Assembly (NCBI GenBank): GCA_963722555.1
Contig: CAVRNQ010000007.1
Location: 310,001-374,000 of the forward strand
From: Bog-366 sp963722555
GTDB lineage: Bacteria > Acidobacteriota > Terriglobia > UBA7540
DNA: 64,000 bases
Direction: 5' to 3'
The notes under the pieces are model-generated. The model saw nothing but the letters and a program-made list of their open reading frames with translations, was not told the origin of the DNA and did no database searches. Shown here piece after piece: positions 51,496 through 59,795 of the stretch (position 1 is the first letter of the stretch; every line of letters starts with the position of its first letter). The translations under genes were made by a program, and so were the position numbers.

Positions 51496-51695
51496 TGCGG
51501 GAGGACCTGGAGGACATAGTCGAGATGTACCCGCTCCACCCGCCAATGCACCCTGGAGGGTGCAGGTCGCAGCACTTCCACCTCTACATCAGGCTCCGCG
51601 TGAGGGCCGCCGTGCTGCCGGAGCCCGAACGAAGGTTCCTCGACCCAGAAGGCTTCGAGGAATGGTTCACGTCCCGAACTCTGGGGGAGCGTTAG
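51495..51695 (+). CDS. Small protein with LEDIVEM...HFH block
   Basis: Encodes 66 aa, its ATG overlapping the methyltransferase stop (TGATG), so translation is coupled. It shares the LEDIVEM and GGCRSQHFHLYIRLRVR block with the C-terminus of the 49654 protein and adds FLDPEGFEEWF. This is the second copy of that block. Function unknown. Confidence 0.5.
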   Translation: MREDLEDIVEMYPLHPPMHPGGCRSQHFHLYIRLRVRAAVLPEPERRFLDPEGFEEWFTSRTLGER

Positions 51696-51719
51696 GTTGG
51701 GCAGCGAGGCGGGCGCGCC

Positions 51720-51857
51720 ATGGACCCTGAGAAGCGGGGCAGGATAATGACCAGCATCAGGTCGGTCTCGAAGATGGCGCTCCGGGCAAGGCCATGGCGG
51801 AGTCCCTGGCAGGGTGCAGGCTCCGGCTGGCGGGACCACGGGTCGGGCGGACTTGAG
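51720..51857 (+). pseudogene. Vsr-like fragment, copy B (frameshifted)
   Basis: Starts MDPEKRGRIMTSIRSVSKM, matching copy A at 50165, then loses frame by one base near 51783. Confidence 0.35.
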
Positions 51858-51959
51858 CCATGCAGCAATTCCGCCGCAACGAGACGATCTGCTCTGCCCT
51901 GGAAACTGACAGTTTAGGTGAACAATGGTCACACGTTCATTTCAAAGACTGGAGGCCCA

Positions 51960-52361
51960 ATGGGTAACCTCATCGTAGCGCCGCCGCGTGAGATTGGCCG
52001 CGATCCGATTCACACGCTGACTCGATGGCGAAGGGAAGCGCCGCAGCTTCCGGACGTCGAAGCGGTCCGCAAGCGGATTGACATGGTATCGCTGGCGAAA
52101 TTGTGGGCAGGGAAGTTCGGAGAGAAAGAGAGTGAGGTTCAGCGTCAGGCGCTCGCCGCGCGGCTGACGCTGGAAAGGCGGCTGGGGGAGCTGCTGGCCG
52201 GAACGGTCTCGCCGGGGAAGCGGTGGAAGGATATTGTCGTCGGTGACGACAATAAAAGTTTGCCAGAGGGGACCACCCGTGACGCCTCCAGCGCCGCCCA
52301 AACTCTCGCGGTGACGCCGCAGAAGTGGTTTGACAAAGTTGTGGAAGAAGTCGTGGCGGGA
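51960..52361 (+). pseudogene. DNA methyltransferase N-terminal domain only
   Basis: ATG 51960 with the same GGAGG leader as the 50413 gene. The first 134 codons match that protein (GNLIVAPPREIGRDPIHTL, DASSAAQTLA, KWFDKVVEE). After that the frame stays open but becomes unrelated, and no DPPY or AdoMet loop follows, so the enzyme is lost. Confidence 0.75.
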
Positions 52362-52567
52362 GTTCGGCGGCTCCCGGCAGGGGGAGTTGTGGGCGTCTTG
52401 CCGGTGTTGGGTATTGGGGATTCCGGGTGGGACCGCAGGGCCAGACCGTCGCCTGCAATGCCTCGCCAGCCTGGCCCAAAGACTCTCAGGGACCTCCGAA
52501 CCAGTCCGCCGCACCGGAACCAGGGAACTACGGTCGGGTCGGGCTGCAATCGCCTCCTGGCGCAAAG

Positions 52568-52756
52568 TCAGCGGGGACCAGCGGCGGCTGGGCGGTTTTT
52601 CGGCTTGCCCGGCAGGGGCAGGTCGAGGCTCGTGGGCGCGGGGTCGATGCCGCTCATGTCCATGTCGAGGGGATTGGGGTTGCCATCCAGGGCGGCGACG
52701 GCCAGTTCCGCGGCGGATTCCTCTGGTTTTTTGGGTTGTGGGTTTCTGGCCATCAT
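52568..52756 (-). CDS. Small protein, paralogue of the 53821 product
   Basis: Encodes 62 aa; a GGGGGGA stretch precedes the paired ATG codons. KKPEESAAELAVAALDGNPNPLD and DPAPTSLDLPLPG match the protein at 53821-54078 closely. It lies 25 bases after the end of a remnant gene, exactly the spacing found in the other copy. Probably cytoplasmic, helical head and flexible tail. Function unknown. Confidence 0.55.
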   Translation of the reverse strand: MMARNPQPKKPEESAAELAVAALDGNPNPLDMDMSGIDPAPTSLDLPLPGKPKNRPAAAGPR

Positions 52757-52781
52757 TTGTCCATCCCCCCTTGCTCCTCCG

Positions 52782-52937
52782 CTACTGCACATCGGCATTG
52801 CTCGTTTCGGCTGCAGCAGCGGTCTGCCCAGCCGCCAGGGGCGCATCCAGTGTGGCCGGGACGGTCTCCTCCAGAGGCGAAGCCGCCTCGCCAGCCGGCG
52901 CACAGTCGGGCTTCGGGCTGGCCGCCTCGATTGCGGC
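52782..52937 (-). pseudogene. C-terminal remnant, paralogue of the 54104 gene
   Basis: Ends AAGQTAAAAETSNADVQ, like AAGQTAAATSNGDVQ at the end of the 54104 gene product. The body is missing, cut where the palindromic element 52938-53084 begins. Confidence 0.6.
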
Positions 52938-53084
52938 TACACAGGCTGCGGAAAAACCCTTCCGTGCTGTCATCCTGAGCGAAGCGAAGGACCCCTGTAT
53001 TTGAATTTTCAAGCAAATACAGAGGTCCTTCGTCGGCTTCGCCTCCTCAGGATGACAGTGTGAGGGGTTTTTCCGCAGCCTGTA
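52938..53084. mobile_element. MITE-like palindromic element
   Basis: About 143 bases with 19-bp perfect inverted ends (52941-52959 and 53065-53083, ACAGGCTGCGGAAAAACCC outermost) and an inner inverted pair (TGTCATCCTGAGCGAAGC-type on the left, its partner ending AGGATGACA on the right). TA is found on both sides, as expected for IS630/Tc1-type insertion. It has no gene, so it would be moved by a transposase in trans. Confidence 0.75.
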
Positions 53085-53101
53085 CAGCCGCCTCTGCCGA
53101 C

Positions 53102-53353
53102 TCAAGCCTTCTTCTGGCACCGGCAGTTGGCTAGTCCGAGCGGCGAAGAGCCGTAGAAGACTTCAGGCACCGCCTCCTTCTCCTCGTCGTCTGCTAGGTT
53201 GGCGACTATCATGTTTCCCATGTATGCCATAAGGTGGTACCTCTTGTTGCATTTGAATCCGTTGCAGGCTGGGTCGGTGCAAGTCGCATCCTCCAGGCCC
53301 TCTCGGCGGCGTATTTCTGCATCTTGCTTCTCCCGTAGCTCTTTCTCGTTCAT
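53102..53353 (-). CDS. Small cysteine-containing hypothetical protein
   Basis: Encodes 83 aa; GGGGAGGACAC leads to the ATG, an excellent start. Residues 1-20 are charged and helical (KELREKQDAEIRRREG). Cysteines at CTDPAC, FKC and CRC could bind a metal. The YHLMAYMGNMIVAN stretch is hydrophobic but too short for a membrane span. No family known. Belongs to the minus-strand block of the element. Confidence 0.6.
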   Translation of the reverse strand: MNEKELREKQDAEIRRREGLEDATCTDPACNGFKCNKRYHLMAYMGNMIVANLADDEEKEAVPEVFYGSSPLGLANCRCQKKA

Positions 53354-53417
53354 GTGTCCTCCCCATCATGGCTCGCGTGGCCTTTGATCGGTTCCCGGCC
53401 ATCAGGCATGATTTCGG

Positions 53418-53858
53418 TCAGCTTGCTGACCAGTTTCTCTCCGTCTGTTGATTCAAGTTAACGAGCACCTCCCTGGTGTAATACTGGAATTTATCGAAAA
53501 CTATGACGACCGGTTGTTCGGAGCAGTTAAAAACCCCTACCAAGATGTTTCCGTTCAGGCTGACATATACGGTGGGAGCGAGCATCAACTCCTTCGGCTC
53601 ATGTGTGCGGGCCTTGGTCTCCTGAAGATGCCGAGTGAGGAGCAGGGGCATTTCGTTCGCGGTGAAGGCGCCCGAGCCGGTCAGGGTTCGGGGGCCAGGT
53701 TCGGCCGTGCCTTTCAATGTCGCCAGCCGTTTCTGGACCGCAGCCATGCCCGCGTGGAATGGCATCTCGCGAGCTTTGTTGGGGAGCCGCAGGTCTGATC
53801 TGCCTGAGTTGCTGTCGAGCTCAAGGTTTGCCCTCCTGGCCGCGGCGGATTCGTCCAT
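53418..53858 (-). CDS. Hypothetical protein
   Basis: Encodes 146 aa from ATG 53858, overlapping the end of the upstream gene by 38 bases. The C-terminal part (LAPTVYVSLNGNILVGVFNC, QPVVIVFDKFQYY) is beta-rich. No family recognised. In another frame, right after its end, 33 sense-like codons run to a stop that overlaps the next gene's ATG, so a late frameshift is possible. Confidence 0.45.
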   Translation of the reverse strand: MDESAAARRANLELDSNSGRSDLRLPNKAREMPFHAGMAAVQKRLATLKGTAEPGPRTLTGSGAFTANEMPLLLTRHLQETKARTHEPKELMLAPTVYVSLNGNILVGVFNCSEQPVVIVFDKFQYYTREVLVNLNQQTERNWSAS

Positions 53859-54078
53859 GGGATCCGACGGACTGCTGTCGGGCGATGGCTGAGTTCCGAC
53901 GGCGCACCTCGCCCACGGGACGGCCGCGTTCGTCCGGCAAGTCGAGGCTGGTGCGGTCAGGGCTGACCTTCGCCATTTCCGGGTCGTCGAGAGGATTGGG
54001 GCGGCCCTCGATGGCAGCGATGGCCAGGTCCACTGCGGATTGCTCTGGCTTTCTGGGTTGTGCTTTCCTGACCGCCAT
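53821..54078 (-). CDS. Small protein, paralogue of the 52568 product
   Basis: Encodes 85 aa from ATG 54078, after a GGGGGGG run. KPEQSAVDLAIAAIEGRPNPLDD and DRTSLDLPDE match the 52568 protein. It lies 25 bases after the 54104 gene, so it is probably co-transcribed with it. Function unknown. Confidence 0.55.
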   Translation of the reverse strand: MAVRKAQPRKPEQSAVDLAIAAIEGRPNPLDDPEMAKVSPDRTSLDLPDERGRPVGEVRRRNSAIARQQSVGSHGRIRRGQEGKP

Positions 54079-54103
54079 TTGCTGATTCCCCCCCGCTTCT
54101 CGG

Positions 54104-54817
54104 CTACTGCACATCGCCATTGCTCGTTGCGGCTGCGGTCTGTCCGGCCGCCGCGGCTGTGGCGGGGATTTCCTCCCCTGGCTCCTCCGTAATTGCAGGG
54201 GCTTCGTCGGAAGGCTGCGGGACCGGTTGAGCGACCGAGACAGAACCTGGCAATTCATCCGCAGGCTTGCGCGCGAGATTGAAAATCACCAGCCCTTCCT
54301 CACGCTGCTCGTGAGCGATGCCAGAGGCGGTCACGATGCAGCCGATGAACCGGAGTATGGATTCGTGGGTGGTCAGGAGCTTCCCGATACGCAGCCACAC
54401 GTCCTTGGCCAGCTTCTCGGCGTTCGCCTCTCCTGGTTCCGAAATTGCCCCAGTGGGCACATTACCGTTGTCGCCGACCAGGGTCTCGGCATGCCGTGAA
54501 ACCAGCCTGTCGGCCGTGCTGCGGGGGATGCCCTGCTGCCTGAGCCAACCGCGCCACTGGCCCAGGCGTCCGGGACGGGACAATAGGGATTTCATTGCGT
54601 AGAGCTTCGCCGCCAGGCTTACACGGATTTGGCGGAGTTCCTTGCCGGTCGCCTTGCGGTCGGCGCTCAGGCGGACGTGGCTCGACCAGAGGGTGCTGAT
54701 TTCTTCCGCTAACTGGGTTTCATTTGCGGTGCCATCGGGCTGGACCGTGCCGGGTTGGGCCTCGGCCTCCGGCTCCGAGATGAGAGCGTTTTCGACGATT
54801 TCAACGATTGTGCCCAT
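54104..54817 (-). CDS. DUF3102-like protein
   Basis: Encodes 237 aa from ATG 54817 with CGAGG upstream. The central segment, LAAKLYAMKSLLSRPGRLGQWRGWL, then GIPRSTADRLVSRHAE, has the pattern seen in DUF3102-type proteins of phages and plasmids: a helix, W-x-x-W-L, then a helix-turn-helix-like S/T-x-A-x-R. A second helical part (RIGKLLTTHESILRFI) and a Pro/Ala-rich acidic tail follow. Role unknown; related segments occur in the Dam-type protein at 57474 and at 62924. Confidence 0.6.
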   Translation of the reverse strand: MGTIVEIVENALISEPEAEAQPGTVQPDGTANETQLAEEISTLWSSHVRLSADRKATGKELRQIRVSLAAKLYAMKSLLSRPGRLGQWRGWLRQQGIPRSTADRLVSRHAETLVGDNGNVPTGAISEPGEANAEKLAKDVWLRIGKLLTTHESILRFIGCIVTASGIAHEQREEGLVIFNLARKPADELPGSVSVAQPVPQPSDEAPAITEEPGEEIPATAAAAGQTAAATSNGDVQ

Positions 54818-54975
54818 TTGCGTACCTCGCATCAGAAGTTGGGAGCAGAGGTCCGTGCATCGGAAGTTGCCCCTATAGTTGGGGCACGTAGTTCGTTCTC
54901 TTGTTTACCCGAACTTCGCCAGCAATCCCCCACTGCATGAGGCGAGCCTGCCCGGACCACGAGCGCCGCACTCGC

Positions 54976-55095
54976 TTAGGATGGTAGCGTGAGGGAAGGC
55001 TCGGCGGACAGGTGGATGAGGTATCTTTGAATCAGGAGAAGCTTCTCGGCCGCAATGGCGGCCGTCCTGGAATCGAGCCCGCGTGTGCGTCCCAT
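54976..55095 (-). CDS. Micro-protein, 39 aa
   Basis: ATG 55095 is preceded by a textbook AGGAGGAAAG. The peptide begins MGRTRGLDSRTAAIAAEKLL and is mostly one helix. It sits between two larger genes on the same strand. Function unknown; the strong ribosome binding site is the main support. Confidence 0.5.
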   Translation of the reverse strand: MGRTRGLDSRTAAIAAEKLLLIQRYLIHLSAEPSLTLPS

Positions 55096-55146
55096 CTTTC
55101 CTCCTATGCCGCTTCGCGGCGTCTTGGCGTAGGTCGCCGCCCTGTT

Positions 55147-56292
55147 TCAGTCCCCCAGCCCGGACAAATCCCAGTTACGGGCATCCGTCTTGTCGTTGGA
55201 GTCCCATTCATCGGGAGCAGGCTTGGGCGTGGGTCTCTGCGCCTTCTTCTGCTCAATGCGCTCAAGACCGTCACGCAGAGGTTCCAGCACACGCTTGAGG
55301 TAGGCGAACGGGTGGTCCGCGGAGCCTATCTTCTCCGCCCACCTGGAGCCCGGCGTCAGGGCGAAACTGAGCAGGTCGCCGAGGTCGGGGTTGTCCTTTA
55401 GCAGGCCGCCAAACTTCCTGATGTCGGCGGGAGACGGAGCCTTGCCGAGGAAGGAGGAGAACAAACCGGCGAGCCTGACGGCTTCCCCCGTGGGGGGGTT
55501 GGCGGGGTCCGGGGGGGATTTCGTAACGGGGGTCTTCACGGGCTCGACGGGGACGGGCTTCACGGGCTGGACAAGAACTTTGGGCTTGGGGTACATAACG
55601 GGCGGCTCCAGCTTGGCTCCAGGTATCCCGCTTGTGGCCTTGACATAGGCTGCCCATCCATCCCCAGGCTCCCCTGTTCCAGGGTTTCCTGTTGGAGAAT
55701 CAGTCACGACGGCGGCGGCAGCTGCGCTGCTGTTGTTCTCGCTCTTACTTCTCTGTTTCACTTCTCGTATCACTTCTCGTCTTGTCTGAAGTCTCATCGC
55801 AGACTCATCGCAGTCATCATCGCAGAGGGGCTTTGAGACTTCTTTCCAACTTTTTGTCTCTGTTGGATTTAAGGTGGTCGGTATCATCGCAGTCATCATC
55901 GCACCATCATCGCAGAGGCTCTCTGATACTTCTTTCCAGGTTTTTGTCTCTTTTGGGTTGATGACAGTCTTCACCGCCACGCCGTCGACGAGCCCATAGA
56001 CTTCAAAGTTGTGAATCACGACGGGATAGTCGCTGTGGTCCCGGCCTTTCATCAGCCGTGTGATGTATCCCATTAGGTCGAGCCTTCTGAGGGCATCCGA
56101 GAAGGTCCGCACCGAGTAAGCTTTGCGGGAGAAGGTTGCAAGGCCCTTCGCCGACACATAGGGGGCTACTCCCGTCTCCCAATCGGCCCAACGGTGCAGG
56201 ATGGTCATTGTCAGGAGCATCGGAGCGGTGAAGTCCCCCGAGCGAAGGGCGTCTATCTGGTCGTGGTAAACTTTTGCGAAGCGCTTAGTCAT
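55147..56292 (-). CDS. Replication-type protein with winged-helix N-terminus
   Basis: Encodes 381 aa. The N-terminal 110 residues (LLTMTILHRWADWETG, FSRKAYSVRTFSDALRRLDLMGYI) resemble the winged-helix head of phage or plasmid replication proteins. Two near-identical short repeats follow (ETKTWKEVSESLCDD and ETKSWKEVSKPLCDD), then a Ser/Ala and Pro/Lys/Val-rich linker, and a C-terminal helical part (DLLSFALTPGSRWAEKIG). The start overlaps the preceding small gene by 8 bases. Role in replication is inference from fold and setting. Confidence 0.6.
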   Translation of the reverse strand: MTKRFAKVYHDQIDALRSGDFTAPMLLTMTILHRWADWETGVAPYVSAKGLATFSRKAYSVRTFSDALRRLDLMGYITRLMKGRDHSDYPVVIHNFEVYGLVDGVAVKTVINPKETKTWKEVSESLCDDGAMMTAMIPTTLNPTETKSWKEVSKPLCDDDCDESAMRLQTRREVIREVKQRSKSENNSSAAAAAVVTDSPTGNPGTGEPGDGWAAYVKATSGIPGAKLEPPVMYPKPKVLVQPVKPVPVEPVKTPVTKSPPDPANPPTGEAVRLAGLFSSFLGKAPSPADIRKFGGLLKDNPDLGDLLSFALTPGSRWAEKIGSADHPFAYLKRVLEPLRDGLERIEQKKAQRPTPKPAPDEWDSNDKTDARNWDLSGLGD

Positions 56293-56482
56293 GGCTCGCC
56301 TCCTGCGGGAAGCCCATTATGATTTCCTTGATTTCCTTCATCGCCTCCGCGCTCACCACCCCGGTAGTCCTGTCAGCCTTCTTGTGCAGCCAGACCATTG
56401 TGATGAATTCGCACGGAGTGAGTTCCCCCCTTCGGGCCGCCTCGAAAAGAGAATCGGGGATTCTTGTGTAGGTTTCGCTCAT
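56285..56482 (-). CDS. Small hypothetical protein
   Basis: Encodes 65 aa. ATG 56482 overlaps the upstream stop (ATGA) and has GGGGGGAAG just before. DSLFEAARRGELTPCEFITM suggests a small helical domain, with KEIKEIIMGFPQEA near the end. Part of a three-gene overlapping string (56694 down to 55147). Unknown function. Confidence 0.55.
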   Translation of the reverse strand: MSETYTRIPDSLFEAARRGELTPCEFITMVWLHKKADRTTGVVSAEAMKEIKEIIMGFPQEASHD

Positions 56483-56694
56483 TGCTTCCCCCCGTTCTCG
56501 GCCTCGGCCTTCAAGAGGCTGATTCCCCTGCGACGGGGAAGCCCGAATTCCTTCCTGATTTGACCGACACGGGTGTTGGAGACTCCCACCATCTCCCCGA
56601 TTTGCCCGTAGCTCAGGAACCGGGGGTCTCTCAGGAGTTCCAAGACCCTCGCCTTGAATTCCATCCTTTTCCTTGCCCAATCCTTGTAGGTCAT
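56479..56694 (-). CDS. Small helix-turn-helix protein
   Basis: Encodes 71 aa; AAGGAGGGTCGCT precedes the ATG. Residues about 26-50 (LSYGQIGEMVGVSNTRVGQI) form a classical helix-turn-helix of the sigma-factor region 4 kind. First gene of the overlapping string leading to the replication-type protein, so it may control that string. Confidence 0.65.
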   Translation of the reverse strand: MTYKDWARKRMEFKARVLELLRDPRFLSYGQIGEMVGVSNTRVGQIRKEFGLPRRRGISLLKAEAENGGKQ

Positions 56695-57473
56695 AGCGAC
56701 CCTCCTTAACTGAAATGCCTGCTTCTATACAAAGGAATGGGAAGTCGAAGTTCTGGGGGCTGGCGAGCCCCTCAGGGGGGCAAAGCAAGCCCCCAGGTGC
56801 ATGAACATTGGGGATTGCGGGGATGGCACCCCGGAGGGGGGCAGATAGCACATACCGACTGTGCGTCCAGCCCCCCGTCCGGGGACGGGAGCGTGCTGCG
56901 GCCGCAGCGCCTGCGGGCGATTGGGCTCAGGGTGGACTTAACAAGATATCCCCGACGGCCTCCCCTTCTTCGGTTAGGCGCAGGGGCTTGGCGCATGGGC
57001 CGCCCCGGCGAGACTTTCTTCGGCTGAATGCCGCTTGCCAGTGGCTGCGCGGACCGGGACAGTCCCCCGGTGCGCGGCCGTGCCATAGCGCCAAGATGTG
57101 ACCACCCTGTGGCGAAGGGGAGGCGATATCCCGGCGCTTTGGTCCCATGGCCATATTGGCCGGAGGCCAGGATGGGCAGGGGCGGTCAGGACGCTCAGTC
57201 CTGGTCAGGCGTCTCCTGGCAGCGCATGGTTTTGTGGGTGGCGGTCACGCTGAGGCACCTTCTGATGCGGCTTTTCTCAAAGGACACGCTGGTAAGGTCG
57301 TAACCCCGTAACCTGCGGGTCCCTGCTCCCACAAGCTCACCGGGTTACTGGGTTACGACTCTCTTCCTTCCTGGGGGCTCAGTTCTGTGGATTCTTAAGT
57401 GACCTGGCTTGAGGGTAGGCTGGAGGTGCCGAGGCTGACCTCCGCCTGCCTGCCCTTGAGGTCAATCTCGGCT
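56695..57473. other. GC-rich non-coding stretch of the element
   Basis: Almost 780 bases without a supported gene. It contains many short G- and C-runs and the inverted repeat at 57297-57359. It lies upstream of the replication-type gene string, so an origin or attachment region is possible. No AT-rich unwinding tract is seen. Confidence 0.4.
57297..57359. repeat. 17-bp inverted repeat with internal CGTAACC units
   Basis: GTCGTAACCCCGTAACC (57297-57313) and, inverted with one mismatch, 57343-57359. Each arm holds two CGTAACC or near-CGTAACC units eight bases apart, like iterons or crossover-site arms. Confidence 0.65.
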
Positions 57474-59105
57474 TCAATAGTTCTTCCACACACACTCCAG
57501 GCGGCGTTCCTTGCCCCTGGTCACCCGGAAATTGGGGGCGTTTAGCTGCATGTCCTTTATGAAGAAAGGCTGGCCAAGCTCCCGGAAATATAGTTCATGC
57601 GCGTACTCGGTGAGCATCCACTTGAATTTGGCCGCCTTCAAAAGACGAACCAAGTCTTCATGGTTGAGGTCATTTTCCTTATAGGACCGCACATCGCCGC
57701 CGAGGTACGGGGGGTCGATGAAAACAAAGTCATCGTGGGTCAACGAGGACCAGTCGAACTCCGTCCAGTCGCAACCTGTGATGATTGCCTTCGTGGTGTG
57801 CAACAGCCTATGACAGGCCCGTAGCGTGCGGGTGTATCCAGCCACAGTTGGACCATTCTTTCCCTGCAAACCATGTCCATACCCGTCTCCGCTGAAGGTA
57901 AAATACGGTTCCAGCAGGATTGCCTTGGGGTCGCCCCGCCTGAAGGCTTCCCGCTGCCTGCTGTACTCCACGCAGGACTTCTCGGGCACCTCCACGGTGT
58001 CGCCGATGTCCCGCACGGTCTCGAAAAAGGGGGCCGTGCGGATATCATTCAGTGCCCATTGCTGGAAGCCAAGCTGGCTGGAGGCGGCAGCCCAGAAGAC
58101 ATTTCCTCGTCCTGCGAATGGCTCCACGTATGACCGTCCTTGCCGGGGCATTAAGCTGACCAGGGTACGGGCCAGTCGTGCTTTGCCACCAGGATAAGAG
58201 ATGGTAGGCAATGCGTATGGGGGTTTGTTCTCCTTATTGTTTGCTGCTCGCCTCTGCGATTTTGTCGCACAGGCAGCCTTCGGTTTTCCGGAAGGCAATT
58301 GCTGCTGGTCGGGCTTGCCTCCCAACACCTCTTTGACAGCATTCACGGCGTCTTCGGCCAGGATGGGCAGCCTGTCGCCGCACTGGTCCAGCGCATATAC
58401 CAACTTGACCAGGATGGTCTTCCAATCGGGTTCCAGACTGAGCGCATTCAAGAAAGTATCCAGCTTTTCCGGAGTGAAGGCGACCTTCTCGTATTCGGCC
58501 AGGGCTGAGTGCCAATCCCCGCCGCTCTTCAGCGCGGCCACAAGGTCGTTCGCTGCCACTTGCGCCTTGACCAGCGCCGCTTGCTGGCGGCCATCGAGCT
58601 TGACCGGATTCTCGGCGGCAGCCGCCTCCCCGGGCCCTTCTGCCTTGCCGCCGCAGACACGGTTTATCCAATCTGCGCTCACGCCAAATTGGGTCTCGCA
58701 GAATTCCTTCCAGCACATCTTCCTGCCCGCTGGGAGGCCCTCTTCGGCCTTGCACGCCACGAGCACCCTTTCTCCCACTGACCCGAACCTGACTTTGAAC
58801 ACCTCGGTCTTCAGGCGCAGGATGTAGCCCTTGTGCTCCGCCACGACCTCCTTGGCCGTGCGGAACCTCCGGGCGACGTCAATCACGATTTCAAATAGCT
58901 GCTCGGTCGTGCAGTCCTTGGGGCTGAGGTTGCCCGAGGTGGCTTTCGGGGCAACCTGCGGATTGACTCCGTAGGTTTCAGTGGGACTGGCCGGTTGCGA
59001 GACTAGGTCCCCATTCGTGTCGATTCGATGTTCGGCTTTCATGACCGCCAGATGCAGAACGGGGGGTGGCGTCACTTGCGTTTGCATTTGCGCTGGATTT
59101 CCCAT
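57474..59105 (-). CDS. Dam-type adenine methyltransferase with N-terminal DUF3102-like domain
   Basis: Encodes 543 aa from ATG 59105, with AAGGAGG upstream. Residues about 65-155 form a helical domain (TEVFKVRFGS, CWKEFCETQFGVSADWINRV) like that of the 62924 protein. A helical linker follows. The C-terminal domain (from about 297) is a D12-class N6-adenine methyltransferase: YPGGK 304-308, EPFAGRG 328-334, DPPY 464-467, the alpha-class order. It methylates adenine in a specific short site. No cognate nuclease is near. The fusion with an N-terminal accessory domain is uncommon. Confidence 0.82.
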   Translation of the reverse strand: MGNPAQMQTQVTPPPVLHLAVMKAEHRIDTNGDLVSQPASPTETYGVNPQVAPKATSGNLSPKDCTTEQLFEIVIDVARRFRTAKEVVAEHKGYILRLKTEVFKVRFGSVGERVLVACKAEEGLPAGRKMCWKEFCETQFGVSADWINRVCGGKAEGPGEAAAAENPVKLDGRQQAALVKAQVAANDLVAALKSGGDWHSALAEYEKVAFTPEKLDTFLNALSLEPDWKTILVKLVYALDQCGDRLPILAEDAVNAVKEVLGGKPDQQQLPSGKPKAACATKSQRRAANNKENKPPYALPTISYPGGKARLARTLVSLMPRQGRSYVEPFAGRGNVFWAAASSQLGFQQWALNDIRTAPFFETVRDIGDTVEVPEKSCVEYSRQREAFRRGDPKAILLEPYFTFSGDGYGHGLQGKNGPTVAGYTRTLRACHRLLHTTKAIITGCDWTEFDWSSLTHDDFVFIDPPYLGGDVRSYKENDLNHEDLVRLLKAAKFKWMLTEYAHELYFRELGQPFFIKDMQLNAPNFRVTRGKERRLECVWKNY

Positions 59106-59795
59106 ACAGGAACCGTCCTCCTTGGTTTCCCGTGGGATTTTACACGATGGATGAAAGCCAGACCATTGGAATGAAGAGTCGCAGCCCTGCCGCCCCCACA
59201 AAGCTCATGTCCACAACTGGTATCTCCGACACGAGCAACTGACCAACGCCAGGGTCCGCGCCAGGAGGAAGGTCCTACGCGCCGAGAGGCGTCAGCTATG
59301 CACCCCCCCCCGTCCACATTTTCGACGGCTGAGGACCCCAACTGGCGGGGCGGGATTATGATGGCCCGCCCCGGATTCTGCGGCAGCAGGGTCAGGGCTG
59401 ACTGGCCCCAGATTGAGAAGCATTGCCACGGCCACGAAAAGGAGCAGGAGCGGCTGTTCTACGCCGCGCTGGCCAAGTGACAGTCCCTGTGGCAACCAAG
59501 GCCGATAATCTGAGAAGTTTTCCACGGATTTCTTTAGTTTTCCGCAGGTTTTCTTGCCCCCTTCCAAGCTTCCAGTTACGGTTTTCACCCGCAATTTGGG
59601 AAGAATTTGCCAGTTCTATCGCAAAAACTGAGCTGCCGGGAACCCTTTTGGGGTCGGTTTGAAAACTCTGACTACGGAACAGTATTAGTGGATGGGCATA
59701 AAAATCCCTTCGGGATGGTGCCCGGCGAAAGCAGGCTGGCTAGATACCGGCGGGAGGCGGGCGAAAACACGCCCGTTGGATTGGAGGAAATGAAA
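59106..59795. other. Divergent region between two methyltransferase genes
   Basis: About 690 bases. A 60-codon plus-strand frame at 59298-59480 has GAGAGG upstream and a charged end (EKHCHGHEKEQERLF), but its start is poor in protein character, so I leave it undecided. Promoters for both divergent genes must lie here. Confidence 0.35.

Larger units (their letters stand above)
51504..52361 (+). repeat. Tandem duplication, copy B
   Basis: Partner of 50002-50815. It keeps the HFH block, the Vsr-like fragment and the methyltransferase N-terminal domain, but the palindrome is shortened and no catalytic domain follows. Confidence 0.85.

Noticed and set aside
52362..53063. The open frame continuing from the copy-B methyltransferase to 53063
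   Set aside because: After codon 134 the sequence is unrelated to methyltransferases and crosses antisense genes and the palindromic element, so it is chance readthrough.
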